A stretch of 64,000 nucleotides of DNA, taken from Massilia litorea (GTDB lineage Bacteria > Pseudomonadota > Gammaproteobacteria > Burkholderiales > Burkholderiaceae_D). How positions within the stretch are numbered: the stretch's first letter is position 1; each line of letters begins with the position of its first letter. The DNA lies in contig NZ_CP062941.1 in assembly GCF_015101885.1 (NCBI RefSeq), positions 3,782,001 through 3,846,000 on the forward strand. The letters run 5' to 3'. Below the pieces are notes generated by a model, which saw only the letters and a list, made by a program, of their open reading frames with translations, was not told the origin of the DNA and ran no database searches. Positions 1 to 7,871 of this stretch are shown one piece after another. Made by a program: the position numbers and the translations under genes.

Positions 1-108
1 GCCGCAGTAGAACATGGTGAGGTCGCCCTCGGTAGGTGCCGCCGAGAGGATTTCGCGCTCGTGCTTGCGCTGGCCCCTTCTCCTCAATGGTGTAACTTTA
101 CTGTGCAT
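1..108 (-). other. Possible 5' end of a leftward gene cut by the window edge
   Basis: The minus strand stays open from an ATG at 108 to the window edge. It encodes a fragment containing GQRKHEREILSAAPTEGD and ending TMFYCG. A TTG at 87 is an alternative start. The ATG lies inside the palindrome at 97-120, which makes that start doubtful if the palindrome is an operator. A GAGGAG tract lies at about 80-85 but has no good start codon after it. The family is not recognised. The fragment could be the start of an SOS-controlled gene or only an open frame. Confidence 0.25.
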
Positions 109-120
109 ACATACAGTAAA
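97..120. promoter_or_regulatory. LexA (SOS) box-like palindrome
   Basis: The sequence TTTACTGT, eight bases, then ACAGTAAA is a perfect inverted repeat with 8-bp arms. Its core CTGT-N8-ACAG matches the LexA box of Beta- and Gammaproteobacteria, including the flanking TA bases. It lies downstream of the TIR gene stop and directly upstream of the leftward frame that leaves the window, so it most likely controls that frame. LexA binding is inferred. Confidence 0.6.
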
Positions 121-143
121 GCGTACTGCTACAAGAGCTAGGT

Positions 144-1019
144 TTAAGACAGTCCAGCATTTCTTACGGCATTACGCACAAACTCCGCCGGGATGTCTTT
201 CCCTTGTATCTTTGCTTCAACAGTTGCCAGTCTAACGAACAGTTCCATCATCGTTTGGTCGTATCCCATATCCTCGCCTTCTTTAATGAGATCATCTAAG
301 GGGTGTCCCGCAACAATCCTTTCTTTCATCCGACTTACGATAAGTTGCTGGGTAGTAACGGCGCTTGGTACCGAAACTGCGGCGCTGATTCCTTTCCCTT
401 GCTTGTGCTGCCAGGACGGGAAATGTTCGGAAGCGCTTTCAAGCTTTCTAATCCGCTGAGTCATCCCTCGTACATGCTCAAGTACCTCACTCATAATGTC
501 GTCGGCGGGTCGCTTCACGACCTTTGTCTCTTGCGGGATCTCAGTGATCAGTTTGCTCCAGCGCGTTTGGAATTGATTCCAATATGCGTCGAAAGCGTCC
601 GTTAAGACAGCGTCGTCAAGGGCAGCGTCGCCAAGCTGCCTATTAAGAGTCCGTGCCAGTTTGCGCATGTCCTCCTCGGTCGGCTGGGTATGGTTGAACT
701 GCGCGAGCGGGTCACGAATATCGCTCGGTTCAAGGTCCACTAAGAACGTACACACTCGACTGTTCGACAGCCCCTTGGCAAGCGCACCTGCCTCGAACAA
801 AATCCAAGGGCGATCTTTGTTCTCTTGAGTCAGACAGACGATCCCTATCGCCGTATCGCTGAGATTATTGCTGATCTCAGAGAACCAAAGAGAGCCGCGG
901 TCGACGTCTTCTGTAGAGATCCATGGGCGTGCCGCCTGAATGATACTGCGCGTCCACCATTTCAACAGCTCCGCAGCAGCGCGGCTACGTGAGCCAGACC
1001 AGCTCATGAATACCTTCAT
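144..1019 (-). CDS. TIR-domain protein, putative NAD-consuming defence effector
   Basis: The N-terminal ~140 residues are a bacterial TIR domain. It opens KVFMSWSGSRS (strand A), continues CLTQENKDRPWILFEAGAL, and has the RVCTFLVDLEPSDI and PLAQFNHTQ stretches typical of the stand-alone TIR family. The Glu in WILFEAGAL sits where TIR NADases carry their catalytic acid. The remaining ~150 residues are a hydrophilic helical tail without a recognised domain. The start at 1019 gives MKVFMSW, which fits the family better than the ATG at 1031. Base composition is much more AT-rich than the chromosome to the right. A divergent membrane protein starts at 1206 across a 186-bp gap. NAD cleavage and abortive-infection function are inferred from the family. 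Confidence 0.85.
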   Translation of the reverse strand: MKVFMSWSGSRSRAAAELLKWWTRSIIQAARPWISTEDVDRGSLWFSEISNNLSDTAIGIVCLTQENKDRPWILFEAGALAKGLSNSRVCTFLVDLEPSDIRDPLAQFNHTQPTEEDMRKLARTLNRQLGDAALDDAVLTDAFDAYWNQFQTRWSKLITEIPQETKVVKRPADDIMSEVLEHVRGMTQRIRKLESASEHFPSWQHKQGKGISAAVSVPSAVTTQQLIVSRMKERIVAGHPLDDLIKEGEDMGYDQTMMELFVRLATVEAKIQGKDIPAEFVRNAVRNAGLS

Positions 1020-1205
1020 CAACCACCTCAAGAATTTGTAAGTCTTGCAAGTCTACTCCAACCGCTCATCAAGCGGCGGGGAAGCGATAGTTTGAATTTA
1101 AATAGCACGCGATCGAGGCCCAAACTGCCAGAACTTATGAGGAGTTGTCATCCGCTAAGTTAGGGTCTACTATGGTTGCCTTTCTTGCATCTAGGTGACC
1201 GATAG

Positions 1206-2138
1206 ATGGACGACCTCATCAAAACCATGAAGGCTCAGCTATACGATCGAGCCAGCAGCCCACTCGTTTTCTCCTTCATATGTTCTTGGATTTTCTGGAA
1301 CTATCGGCTGATCGTTATCTTGTTTTCAGGCGGAAAATCATCTGAAAAGTTCGCCGACATTGAGGCATTACCCAAGAGGTTCGATAACTTCACGATACTT
1401 GGACAGTCGATTTCACCTGATTATTACTGGCTGTGTGTGGGATTTCTTGGGCCGGCATTGGTGACGGTGTTTTACCTCATGGTCCTCCCATATTTCGAGG
1501 AGAAAGCGTTCGAGTTATCGTCGCGAAAAGCGGTGCGTATGAAAAAGATTAAGCTCGCAACCGAAAACGATACGCCTATCGGGGAAGAGGAGCGGATGAA
1601 GCTTAGGGAGACGATCCGAGCGGCTGAGAAGATGCGTGACGAAGGTATTGAAGAACAGAGAAACCTTCGTGCAGGTGAGATCGCTGATCTGAGGTCGCAG
1701 CTTGACGTTAGCCGTAATGCTTCCACTACGATTGAGAAGAACTTGAATAAGCAGATCGATGATTTGCGACTAGAGTCAGACAAACTACGCCGGGAAAAGC
1801 TTGAAGTTGAGGAAAAGACGGCCAGCTCAAATGAGGTGATAGCGAAGGTTTTCTATCTCGACGAATTGGCTCGCGCGTTATTTGGTTCCATGGCTGAGGC
1901 TGAGGTAAGCGGCGCAACCTTCACTCCAGGAAATGGCGATAATGCTCAACGCATTCTTAAGCAGCTCGAAAACGCTGAGCTAATCGAGCCCTACAGGGAC
2001 GCTCACAGGCTGACAGGCTTCGGCCATGACATACACCTCCGCCGTGTGCTAACGACCCCTCAAAATATTGCACGGTGGGGAGTTCTTCGGCCCCAGAGCG
2101 TTGGACCGCGAGGAATAGAGTTAGACGCTTCGTCCTGA
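1206..2138 (+). CDS. Membrane protein with long coiled coil, unknown function
   Basis: This 310-residue protein has no family I can name. Residues ~18-38 (SPLVFSFICSWIFWNYRLIV) and ~75-97 (YYWLCVGFLGPALVTVFYLM) are two strong membrane segments. Residues ~100-215 are highly charged, rich in E, K and R with heptad-like spacing (for example KQIDDLRLESDKLRREKLEV), as in a cytoplasmic coiled coil. The last ~80 residues contain AQRILKQLENAELIEPYRDA followed by HRLTGFG, which resembles a winged-helix fold only loosely. It diverges from the TIR gene and shares its AT-rich composition, so the two were probably acquired together. A functional partnership with TIR is inference. Confidence 0.75.
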   Translation: MDDLIKTMKAQLYDRASSPLVFSFICSWIFWNYRLIVILFSGGKSSEKFADIEALPKRFDNFTILGQSISPDYYWLCVGFLGPALVTVFYLMVLPYFEEKAFELSSRKAVRMKKIKLATENDTPIGEEERMKLRETIRAAEKMRDEGIEEQRNLRAGEIADLRSQLDVSRNASTTIEKNLNKQIDDLRLESDKLRREKLEVEEKTASSNEVIAKVFYLDELARALFGSMAEAEVSGATFTPGNGDNAQRILKQLENAELIEPYRDAHRLTGFGHDIHLRRVLTTPQNIARWGVLRPQSVGPRGIELDASS

Positions 2139-2213
2139 CAATCGGCGCATGCGTCGAGCCTTCAGCTCGCTGTTGAGGATACAAAGGTACTGGCGAGCCC
2201 AGAGGTGTTTGGA

Positions 2214-2244
2214 CTCTGCTGATGATGGAGTCATCATCAGAGAG
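2214..2244. repeat. Long inverted repeat
   Basis: CTCTGCTGATGATG, loop GAGT, then CATCATCAGAGAG pairs over 13 bp with one bulged G. It sits between the islet and the chromosomal genes, 75 bp past the stop of the coiled-coil gene. It has no following T run. It could be part of the transcript end of that gene or a junction structure. Confidence 0.55.
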
Positions 2245-2265
2245 CAGGAACTGGTCGTACGCTAC

Positions 2266-2290
2266 AAGGCCCCGGTGTTGAAGGGGCCTT
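2266..2290. terminator. Hairpin terminator between convergent genes
   Basis: AAGGCCCC, an 8-9 base loop, then GGGGCCTT forms a perfect GC-rich stem that ends in TT. It lies between the stop of the rightward gene at 2138 and the stop of the leftward MFS gene at 2321, so it can serve both strands. The T run is short. Confidence 0.5.
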
Positions 2291-2320
2291 TCAACCTGGA
2301 GGCGCGGCGGCGCGCCGGTT

Positions 2321-3550
2321 TCACTGAAGAGGAGCTTGCGCGCTTTGCGTGAGGCGGCGCTCGGCCGCCCACTCGCTCGTCCAGTAGACCAGCGCGGCTG
2401 CGGGGAAGGCGAGGCCGGTCAGTAGCGCGGCCTGCCAGCCGTGGCGGGCATACACCCAGGCGCCCAGCGCCGAACCGACCGCGCCGCCGGCGAAGAACAG
2501 GGCGAAGAAGATGCCGTTCAGGCGGCTGCGCACTTCGGCGCCGAGCGCGAAAATCGTTCTCTGGCCCAGCACCAGGTTGGCGGCCACCCCCATGTCGAGG
2601 ATGATCGAGGCCAGTACCAGCAGGCCGAGCGCGACCTCGCGCGAGCCCGGGGCGAACAGGGGCAGGACGAAACTGACGACGCCCAGCAGCAGCGCGGCGG
2701 CGGTCGCGAACAGGGTGTGCCCCTTGTCGGCGAGACGTCCCGCCACCGGCGAGGCGACGGCGCCGGCCATGCCGACCAGGGCGAAAATCGCGATCCCTGT
2801 CTGCGACAGCCCGAAGCCGGGACCGGCCAGCACCAGCGGGGTGACGGTCCAGAACAGGCTGAAGGAGGCGAACATGGCCGCATGATAGGCGGCGCGCCGG
2901 CGCAGCACGGGCGTGGTCGTCAACAGCTGCCACATCGAACCGATCAGGCGGCCGTAGGGCAGGGACGAGGCAGGGGCGCGTTGCGGCAGGCGCGCACGCA
3001 GCACGAAGGCCAGCGCCGCGATCGCCAGCGCCGCGCCGCCGTACACGGCATGCCAGCTGAAGTGGTCGGCAATCAGGCTGGCGGCCGGCCGCGCCAACAT
3101 GATCCCCAGCAGCAGGCCGCTGACGACCTTGCCGACCGTCTGGCCGCGCGTTTCCTCGCGCGCCAGGTGGGCGGCGAAGGGCACCAGTACCTGGGCGGCC
3201 ACCGAACCGAGTCCGATGCCGAGCGAAGCGGCCAGGAACAGCGCGGCGCTGCTGCTGAAGGCGGCGGCGGCCAGCATGGCGCTGGTGCCCAGCAGCAGGA
3301 CGAAGACCAGCTTGCGGTTTTCCAGCAAATCGCCCAGCGGGACGATGAACAGCAGGCCGAGCGCATAGCCGACCTGGGTCAGCGTCACGATGAGTCCGGC
3401 CGCATCGAGCGAGAGGCCGGTGGCCGCGCTGATCGGTCCGACCAGGGTCTGGGCGTAATAGAGGCTGGCGACGATCAGGCCGGCGGCGAGGGCGAGCAGG
3501 CGGATCATGCCGGGTGAAATATCGTCTGCAGGGGAATGAATCGGTGTCAT
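2321..3550 (-). CDS. MFS transporter (drug/H+ antiporter type)
   Basis: A 409-residue major facilitator with about twelve hydrophobic segments. Just after TM2 it has the family loop motif region LGDLLENRKLV, and repeated Gly/Ala-rich helices follow (GYALGLLFIVPLGD, AAQVLVPFAAHLA). It probably exports a small molecule with proton exchange across the inner membrane; the substrate is unknown. The ATG at 3550 follows AGGAG with good spacing and gives MTPIHSPADD, so I prefer it to the longer frame from 3616. It is divergent from the LysR gene at 3658, the usual layout of a LysR regulator and its target. Confidence 0.85.
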   Translation of the reverse strand: MTPIHSPADDISPGMIRLLALAAGLIVASLYYAQTLVGPISAATGLSLDAAGLIVTLTQVGYALGLLFIVPLGDLLENRKLVFVLLLGTSAMLAAAAFSSSAALFLAASLGIGLGSVAAQVLVPFAAHLAREETRGQTVGKVVSGLLLGIMLARPAASLIADHFSWHAVYGGAALAIAALAFVLRARLPQRAPASSLPYGRLIGSMWQLLTTTPVLRRRAAYHAAMFASFSLFWTVTPLVLAGPGFGLSQTGIAIFALVGMAGAVASPVAGRLADKGHTLFATAAALLLGVVSFVLPLFAPGSREVALGLLVLASIILDMGVAANLVLGQRTIFALGAEVRSRLNGIFFALFFAGGAVGSALGAWVYARHGWQAALLTGLAFPAAALVYWTSEWAAERRLTQSAQAPLQ

Positions 3551-3610
3551 GGCGGCTCCTCGATAAGTTGCCCCCATTCTAGCGAGGCGCACTGTAAAGA
3601 TAATTACCCG

Positions 3611-3643
3611 GTTCATCTCCTATACAATTCGTTTTATATGAAC
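3611..3643. promoter_or_regulatory. Divergent promoter/operator region, candidate LysR site
   Basis: The 107-bp gap between the MFS and LysR starts is AT-rich and contains GTTCAT at 3611-3616 and its complement ATGAAC at 3638-3643. The arms are further apart than a classical T-N11-A LysR box, so this is a candidate operator only. Confidence 0.3.
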
Positions 3644-3657
3644 AATCGGGGCAGGCC

Positions 3658-4599
3658 GTGGACCGGATCAAAGCCATGCAGACCTTCGTGCGCATCGTCG
3701 AGGCGAGCAGTTTTTCGCGCGCGGCGGAAACCCTGAACCTGCCGCGCGCCTCGCTGACGGCGACCATGCAGAACCTGGAAGCCTATCTCGGCACCAGGCT
3801 GCTGCTGCGCACGACACGTTCGGTGGCGCTCACCACCGACGGCGCCGAATTCTACGCCCGCTGCGTCGAGATCCTGGCCGCCGTCGAGGCGGCCGAGGGA
3901 CGCTTTCGCAGCAGCGAAGGCGTGCCGCGCGGCCGCTTGCGGATCGAGCTGCCGGGCGCGGTCGGGCGCCGCGTGGTGGTGCCGCGCCTGGCGCAGTTCC
4001 ACGCGCGCTATCCGGACATCGAACTGGTGGTGAGCCTGGCCGACCGCCTGGCCGACCTGACCCGCGACGGCATCGACTGCGCGCTGCGGGTGGGAGAGCT
4101 CGACGATTCTTCCCTGATCGGGCGCCAGGTCGGCAGCATGCGCTTCGTGACCTGCGCCGCGCCGGCCTACCTGGCCAGCCACGGCGTGCCGGAGACCCTG
4201 GAAGATCTCGACGGGCATCGCGGCATCGTGCATTTCTCGGGCCGCACGGGCCGCCCCTTCGACTGGGATTTCAGCGTCGGCGGGCGCATCGAGCGGCGCC
4301 GGCTGCCCGGCATGCTCTCGGTCAACGACGCCGACGCCTACGTCTCCTGCGGCCTGCAGGGCCTGGGCATCATCCAGGCCGCGACCTACATGGTCCACGA
4401 TCACCTGGCGAGCGGCGCGCTGGTCGAGGTGCTGGCAGACTGTCCGAGCGTGCCGATGCCCGTGTCTCTGGTCCATCCGCAAGGCCGGATGGCGAGCCCG
4501 AAGCTGCGTGTGTTCGCCGAATGGGTCGAGGACCTGTTCGCCGCCGACCCGCATCTCTGCCGCGCACCGTCCTTACCGTTATCTTCGGAGAATGCATGA
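3658..4599 (+). CDS. LysR-family transcriptional regulator
   Basis: A 313-residue LTTR. Residues 1-60 form the winged helix-turn-helix (MDRIKAMQTFVRIVEASSFS, then RAAETLNLPRASLTATMQNL). Residues ~90-300 are the effector-binding domain (RLRIELPGAVGRRVVVPRLA and onward), of the CrgA/PA2206-like sort. The start is GTG at 3658. It is divergent from the MFS gene and its TGA overlaps the ATG of the next gene by four bases, so it probably regulates both neighbours. The effector is unknown. Confidence 0.9.
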   Translation: MDRIKAMQTFVRIVEASSFSRAAETLNLPRASLTATMQNLEAYLGTRLLLRTTRSVALTTDGAEFYARCVEILAAVEAAEGRFRSSEGVPRGRLRIELPGAVGRRVVVPRLAQFHARYPDIELVVSLADRLADLTRDGIDCALRVGELDDSSLIGRQVGSMRFVTCAAPAYLASHGVPETLEDLDGHRGIVHFSGRTGRPFDWDFSVGGRIERRRLPGMLSVNDADAYVSCGLQGLGIIQAATYMVHDHLASGALVEVLADCPSVPMPVSLVHPQGRMASPKLRVFAEWVEDLFAADPHLCRAPSLPLSSENA

Positions 4600-5174
4600 A
4601 CCAACACATCCAGCCGGTCCCCCTCGATAAAGCCTACCGCCTGCTGACCCACGGTCCGACGGTGCTCGTGTCCGGCCACTTCGAGGGCGTCGACAACGTC
4701 ATGGCCGCTGCCTGGGCCTGCGCCCTCGATTTCGCACCGCCCAAGCTCACCGTGGTGCTCGACAAGGCGACCCGCACGCGCGCGCTGATCGAGGCCAGCG
4801 GCCGCTTCGTGATCCAGGTGCCGACCGCCGCGCTGCTCGAGCTGACCAACCGGGTCGGCAACCGCAGCCTCGACCAGCACCCCGGCAAGCTGCGCGAAGC
4901 CGGCGTCGCGCTGCTGCGCCTTGGCGGCGACACGCTGCCCTTCGTCGCCGGTTGCGCGGCCTGGCTCGAATGCCGCCTGGTGCCCGAGCCGCACATCCAG
5001 GCGACGTATGACCTGTTCATCGGCGAAGTGGTCGCCGCCTGGGCCGACGAGCGCGCTTTTCGCGACGGCCACTGGCAGTTCGAGAACGCCGGGCCCGAGT
5101 GGCGCAGCATCCACCACGTGGCCGGCGGCCAGTACTACGCCATCGGCGAAGCGCTGCGGGCGCAGGAGGATTGA
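4596..5174 (+). CDS. Flavin reductase-like (FMN-binding split barrel) protein
   Basis: 192 residues matching the flavin reductase-like fold: N-terminal GPTVLVSGHFEGVDNVMAAA, then KLTVVLDKATRTRALIEASG, then a helix and a closing barrel. Family members bind FMN and reduce flavins or act as small oxidoreductases; the exact substrate cannot be read. The ATG at 4596 overlaps the LysR stop codon, and an upstream in-frame extension to 4521 is only LysR overlap. Co-transcription with the LysR gene suggests a linked role with the divergent exporter, for example handling a redox-active toxic compound. That link is inference. Confidence 0.75.
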   Translation: MNQHIQPVPLDKAYRLLTHGPTVLVSGHFEGVDNVMAAAWACALDFAPPKLTVVLDKATRTRALIEASGRFVIQVPTAALLELTNRVGNRSLDQHPGKLREAGVALLRLGGDTLPFVAGCAAWLECRLVPEPHIQATYDLFIGEVVAAWADERAFRDGHWQFENAGPEWRSIHHVAGGQYYAIGEALRAQED

Positions 5175-5342
5175 CCCGTTCGAAAATTTCGATGATAGCC
5201 GTGCAAACTACTCGCTTTTTGATCCGGCAGGGGGCGCGCATAATTCAATCCATGCACAACACGGCCAGCGTTGAACCGGGAGAGCCCGGGGAGGCAGCGA
5301 GATTCGAATCGTTCGAACGGCCGATAACAAAAGGAGCGCATC

Positions 5343-6044
5343 ATGTTGAAAGTACGTAAAAGCGAAGAACGCGGCGTCGCCAATTTCGGCTGGCTCGATT
5401 CGAAGCACACCTTCTCGTTCGGCCACTACCACGACCCGGCCCACATGGGCGTCGGCCCGCTGCGCGTGATCAACGAGGACCGTGTCTCCGCCGGCCGCGG
5501 TTTCGACGCGCACGGCCACCGCGACATGGAAATCATCTCCTACGTGCTCGACGGCGCGCTGGAACACAAGGACAGCATGGGCAACGGCTCGGTCCTGCGC
5601 TATGGCGACGTCCAGCGCATGAGTGCCGGCGACGGCGTGGTGCACAGCGAGTTCAATCATTCGAAGACGGAACCGGTGCACTTCCTGCAGATCTGGATCC
5701 AGCCGAACGAAGTCGGCAAGCCGGGCGGCTACGAAGAGAAGCATTTCGACGTCGCCTCGAAAACCGGCCGCCTGCGTCTGGTGGCCTCGCCTGACGGCCG
5801 CGAAGGATCGGTCTCGCTGCGCCAGGATGCCTTCCTCTACGCGGCGATCCTGGACGGCAGCGACGACCTCTCGTTCCCGCTGCGGCAGGGCCGGATCGCC
5901 TATGTCCACGTGGCGCGCGGTGCGCTCAACGTGAATGGCGTGGCATTGAAAGCCGGCGACGCGGTGCGCATCGACGCCGAGGAGAAGGTGACGCTCGACG
6001 GCGCGGTCGACGCCGAAGTGCTGCTGTTCGACCTGCCGCTGTAA
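5343..6044 (+). CDS. Pirin family bicupin protein (YhhW-like)
   Basis: 233 residues. The N-terminal cupin carries the pirin metal site: HGHRDMEIISYVLDGALEHK supplies two His and a Glu, and GVVHSEFNH supplies another His. The C-terminal cupin is degenerate. Homologues such as E. coli YhhW have quercetin 2,3-dioxygenase activity in vitro, but physiological roles differ. The ATG follows AAGGAG with ideal spacing. The gene is convergent with a LysR gene, with a palindromic repeat in the 57-bp gap. Confidence 0.9.
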   Translation: MLKVRKSEERGVANFGWLDSKHTFSFGHYHDPAHMGVGPLRVINEDRVSAGRGFDAHGHRDMEIISYVLDGALEHKDSMGNGSVLRYGDVQRMSAGDGVVHSEFNHSKTEPVHFLQIWIQPNEVGKPGGYEEKHFDVASKTGRLRLVASPDGREGSVSLRQDAFLYAAILDGSDDLSFPLRQGRIAYVHVARGALNVNGVALKAGDAVRIDAEEKVTLDGAVDAEVLLFDLPL

Positions 6045-6070
6045 GCGACGGACACCTGCGGCACGATGTC

Positions 6071-6095
6071 CGTAGGGTGGGCATGCCCACCCTAC
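6071..6095. repeat. Palindromic repeat, CGTAGGGTGGGC family, copy 1
   Basis: GTAGGGTGGGCA is followed immediately by its exact reverse complement, a 24-bp perfect palindrome at 6072-6095. It fills the gap between the convergent pirin and LysR genes and may act as a bidirectional terminator. The same GTAGGGTGGGC core recurs at 29081, 33358, 59197 (reverse) and 59208. Confidence 0.85.
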
Positions 6096-6101
6096 AAGGC
6101 G

Positions 6102-7013
6102 TCAACGCGGCTCGATCAGCCGCGCCGCGCTGCCCGAGGTCCGCAGGCGCTCGCGCCACCAGCGCAGCGCCGCGCCTTCCTCTCCGGTGCGCCAGGCGAG
6201 ATACAGGGTCTCGTCCGGCTTCGGTTCCTCGACTTCCTTGACCACGAAACGCCCCTGCGCAATGTCCTCGCGCACCCAGGCGCCGGGCAGGAAGCCGAAG
6301 CCGAGGCCCGCGCGCTGGAAGTCGTACTTGGTCTGCATGTCGGGCGCCGCCAGCGTGTCCTGGCCGAACAGCAGGCCGACGGTGCGCGCCTGCAGCTGGC
6401 GCGCCGAATCGGACACCGAGACCGCGCGATGGGCCGCGAGATCGCTTTTCGACAGCGGATGGTCGACGCCGGCCAGCGGATGTCCGGGTGCGACCACGAA
6501 CACGAAGGCGATCGTGGCGATCGGCTCGGCCGTGTAGCCGCCGCCCGGCGGACCCATGCCGGCCGCACCCACCAGCAGGTCGGCGCGGCGCTCGAGCAGG
6601 GCTTCCCAGGTGCCCGAGAGTGCTTCCTTCATCAGGCGCAGGCGGGTCTGGTCGGCGATGCCGTAGAAGGCCGTGATGTCGTCCATCAGCGCGCAAGGCG
6701 AGAGCATCGAATCGATCGCGATCGTGAACTCGGTCTCCCAGCCGGAGGCCACGCGCCGCACGCGCCGTTCCAGGTCGCCGGCGGCTTTCAGCAGGTAGCG
6801 GCCTTCCTTGAGCAGCTCGGCGCCGGCGGCGGTCAGTTCGACGCGCGGGCCGAAGCGCTCGAACAGCTGCACGCCGAGGTCTTCCTCGAGCCTGGAGACG
6901 GTGTAGGAAATCGTGGACGGCACCCGGAACAGCTCCTTGGCGGCGGCGGCAAAGGAGCCGCGGCGGGCGATGGTGTCGACGGTGAGCAGTGCGTCGAGGC
7001 TGAGTTTGAGCAT
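6102..7013 (-). CDS. LysR-family transcriptional regulator
   Basis: 303 residues with an LTTR N-terminal helix-turn-helix (ALLTVDTIARRGSFAAAAKE, VPSTISYTVSRLEEDLGVQL) and a C-terminal substrate-binding fold (residues ~90-295, including GLGFGFLPGAWV). The spacing VSRLEEDLGVQLFER is the classical recognition and wing region. It follows the outer-membrane protein gene on the same strand but is separated from it by a strong terminator, so it is likely a separate unit. It is convergent with pirin rather than divergent, so there is no obvious adjacent target. Confidence 0.9.
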   Translation of the reverse strand: MLKLSLDALLTVDTIARRGSFAAAAKELFRVPSTISYTVSRLEEDLGVQLFERFGPRVELTAAGAELLKEGRYLLKAAGDLERRVRRVASGWETEFTIAIDSMLSPCALMDDITAFYGIADQTRLRLMKEALSGTWEALLERRADLLVGAAGMGPPGGGYTAEPIATIAFVFVVAPGHPLAGVDHPLSKSDLAAHRAVSVSDSARQLQARTVGLLFGQDTLAAPDMQTKYDFQRAGLGFGFLPGAWVREDIAQGRFVVKEVEEPKPDETLYLAWRTGEEGAALRWWRERLRTSGSAARLIEPR

Positions 7014-7039
7014 GCGGTTCCAGGTCCCTCAAAAATGAA

Positions 7040-7061
7040 AAACCACGATCGCTCGTGGTTT
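7040..7061 (-). terminator. Rho-independent terminator of the outer-membrane protein gene
   Basis: AAACCACGA, loop TCGC, TCGTGGTTT forms a perfect 9-bp stem. Read leftward it is followed by a T-rich run (TTTTTCATTTTT). It lies 26 bp past the stop at 7087. Confidence 0.85.
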
Positions 7062-7086
7062 CCGGTTGTGCGTTCCGAGGCCGGCC

Positions 7087-7686
7087 TCAGAAATAGACGT
7101 TCACGAACAGGCCGACGTGGTCGCCCTTGACCGGGATGCGGCTGATTTTTTCCTTGAACTTGTCGTTCGCGTAGCGCAGCCTGAAGCCGACGCGCGGCGA
7201 GTAGGCGTATTCGATTTCCGCCACCGCACCGGTGCTGTCGGTGAAGTCGTAATCGCCGACGTCGGAGGCGCCGCCGCTGCTGAACGCGACCTTGGTGACG
7301 TAACGCAGGCCGCCGCCGACGCGCACTTTCTCGCCCACATGATAGAAGCCCAGCAGCTCGAGTGGGATGCGGTCGAAGCGCATGTGGCCATTGCGCGCGT
7401 TCAGCTGGTCGACGTGGTAGCCGATCGTGCCCTGCATCGAGAACCGGGGGTTGACGCGGTAGTCGATGCCCAACTGCAGGGCGATCGAGTCGCCGGCCTT
7501 GATGTTCAGTTCGCTGTCGTCTTCGTAGAAGGCGGTCGCGATCTTGTCGCCGCCAAGGGTCAGGCCGGCGCCGAACACGAAGCGCAGCGGCCTGGCGGCG
7601 AGGTCCTCGACCGGAACGAAGGTCTGGGCCTGGGCCGCGCCGAGCGAAGCGATGGCGAGGGCAAATGCAAGTGCAATTTTTTTCAT
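7087..7686 (-). CDS. Outer-membrane beta-barrel protein
   Basis: 199 residues. The signal peptide is MKKIALAFALAIASLGAAQA, with cleavage expected after AQA. The mature part alternates polar and hydrophobic residues with many aromatic girdle positions (IALQLGIDYRVNPRFSMQGT, IPLELLGFYHVGEKVRVGGG) and ends NVYF, the terminal-Phe signature of barrels inserted by BamA. About 8 strands are likely. The frame continues upstream, but only the ATG at 7686 gives a signal peptide. Substrate and role are unknown. Confidence 0.8.
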   Translation of the reverse strand: MKKIALAFALAIASLGAAQAQTFVPVEDLAARPLRFVFGAGLTLGGDKIATAFYEDDSELNIKAGDSIALQLGIDYRVNPRFSMQGTIGYHVDQLNARNGHMRFDRIPLELLGFYHVGEKVRVGGGLRYVTKVAFSSGGASDVGDYDFTDSTGAVAEIEYAYSPRVGFRLRYANDKFKEKISRIPVKGDHVGLFVNVYF

Positions 7687-7820
7687 GTCGTTATCGTTGA
7701 TTTTATCGTTCGGCAGGACGCAGGCATGCGTGGTCCGTGGATCGACATGATAAAGAGACAATTGTCTAGATGCAATCAATTGCTTGCTGGTTGTTGTCTC
7801 AATGGAACATTGACGATATT

Positions 7821-7858
7821 GCCGGCGAGGGAAGCGGCCTGCCGCTTCCCTCGCCGGC
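7821..7858. terminator. Strong hairpin downstream of ilvE
   Basis: GCCGGCGAGGGAAGCGGC (7821-7838), two bases CT, then its perfect complement (7841-7858) gives an 18-bp stem. It lies 13 bp past the ilvE stop and upstream of the barrel gene. No T run follows on the minus strand, so termination may need other factors, or the hairpin may protect the mRNA end. Confidence 0.7.
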
Positions 7859-7871
7859 GCGATCGAAACGA

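Noticed and set aside
144..2138. A Thoeris or CBASS system
   Set aside because: No ThsA-like SIR2 gene, cyclase or ubiquitin-like component is present; only a TIR protein and an unknown membrane protein.
2149..2352. A 67-codon rightward frame after the coiled-coil gene
   Set aside because: It runs through two hairpins and into the 3' end of the MFS gene on the other strand; no homology or ribosome-binding site supports it.
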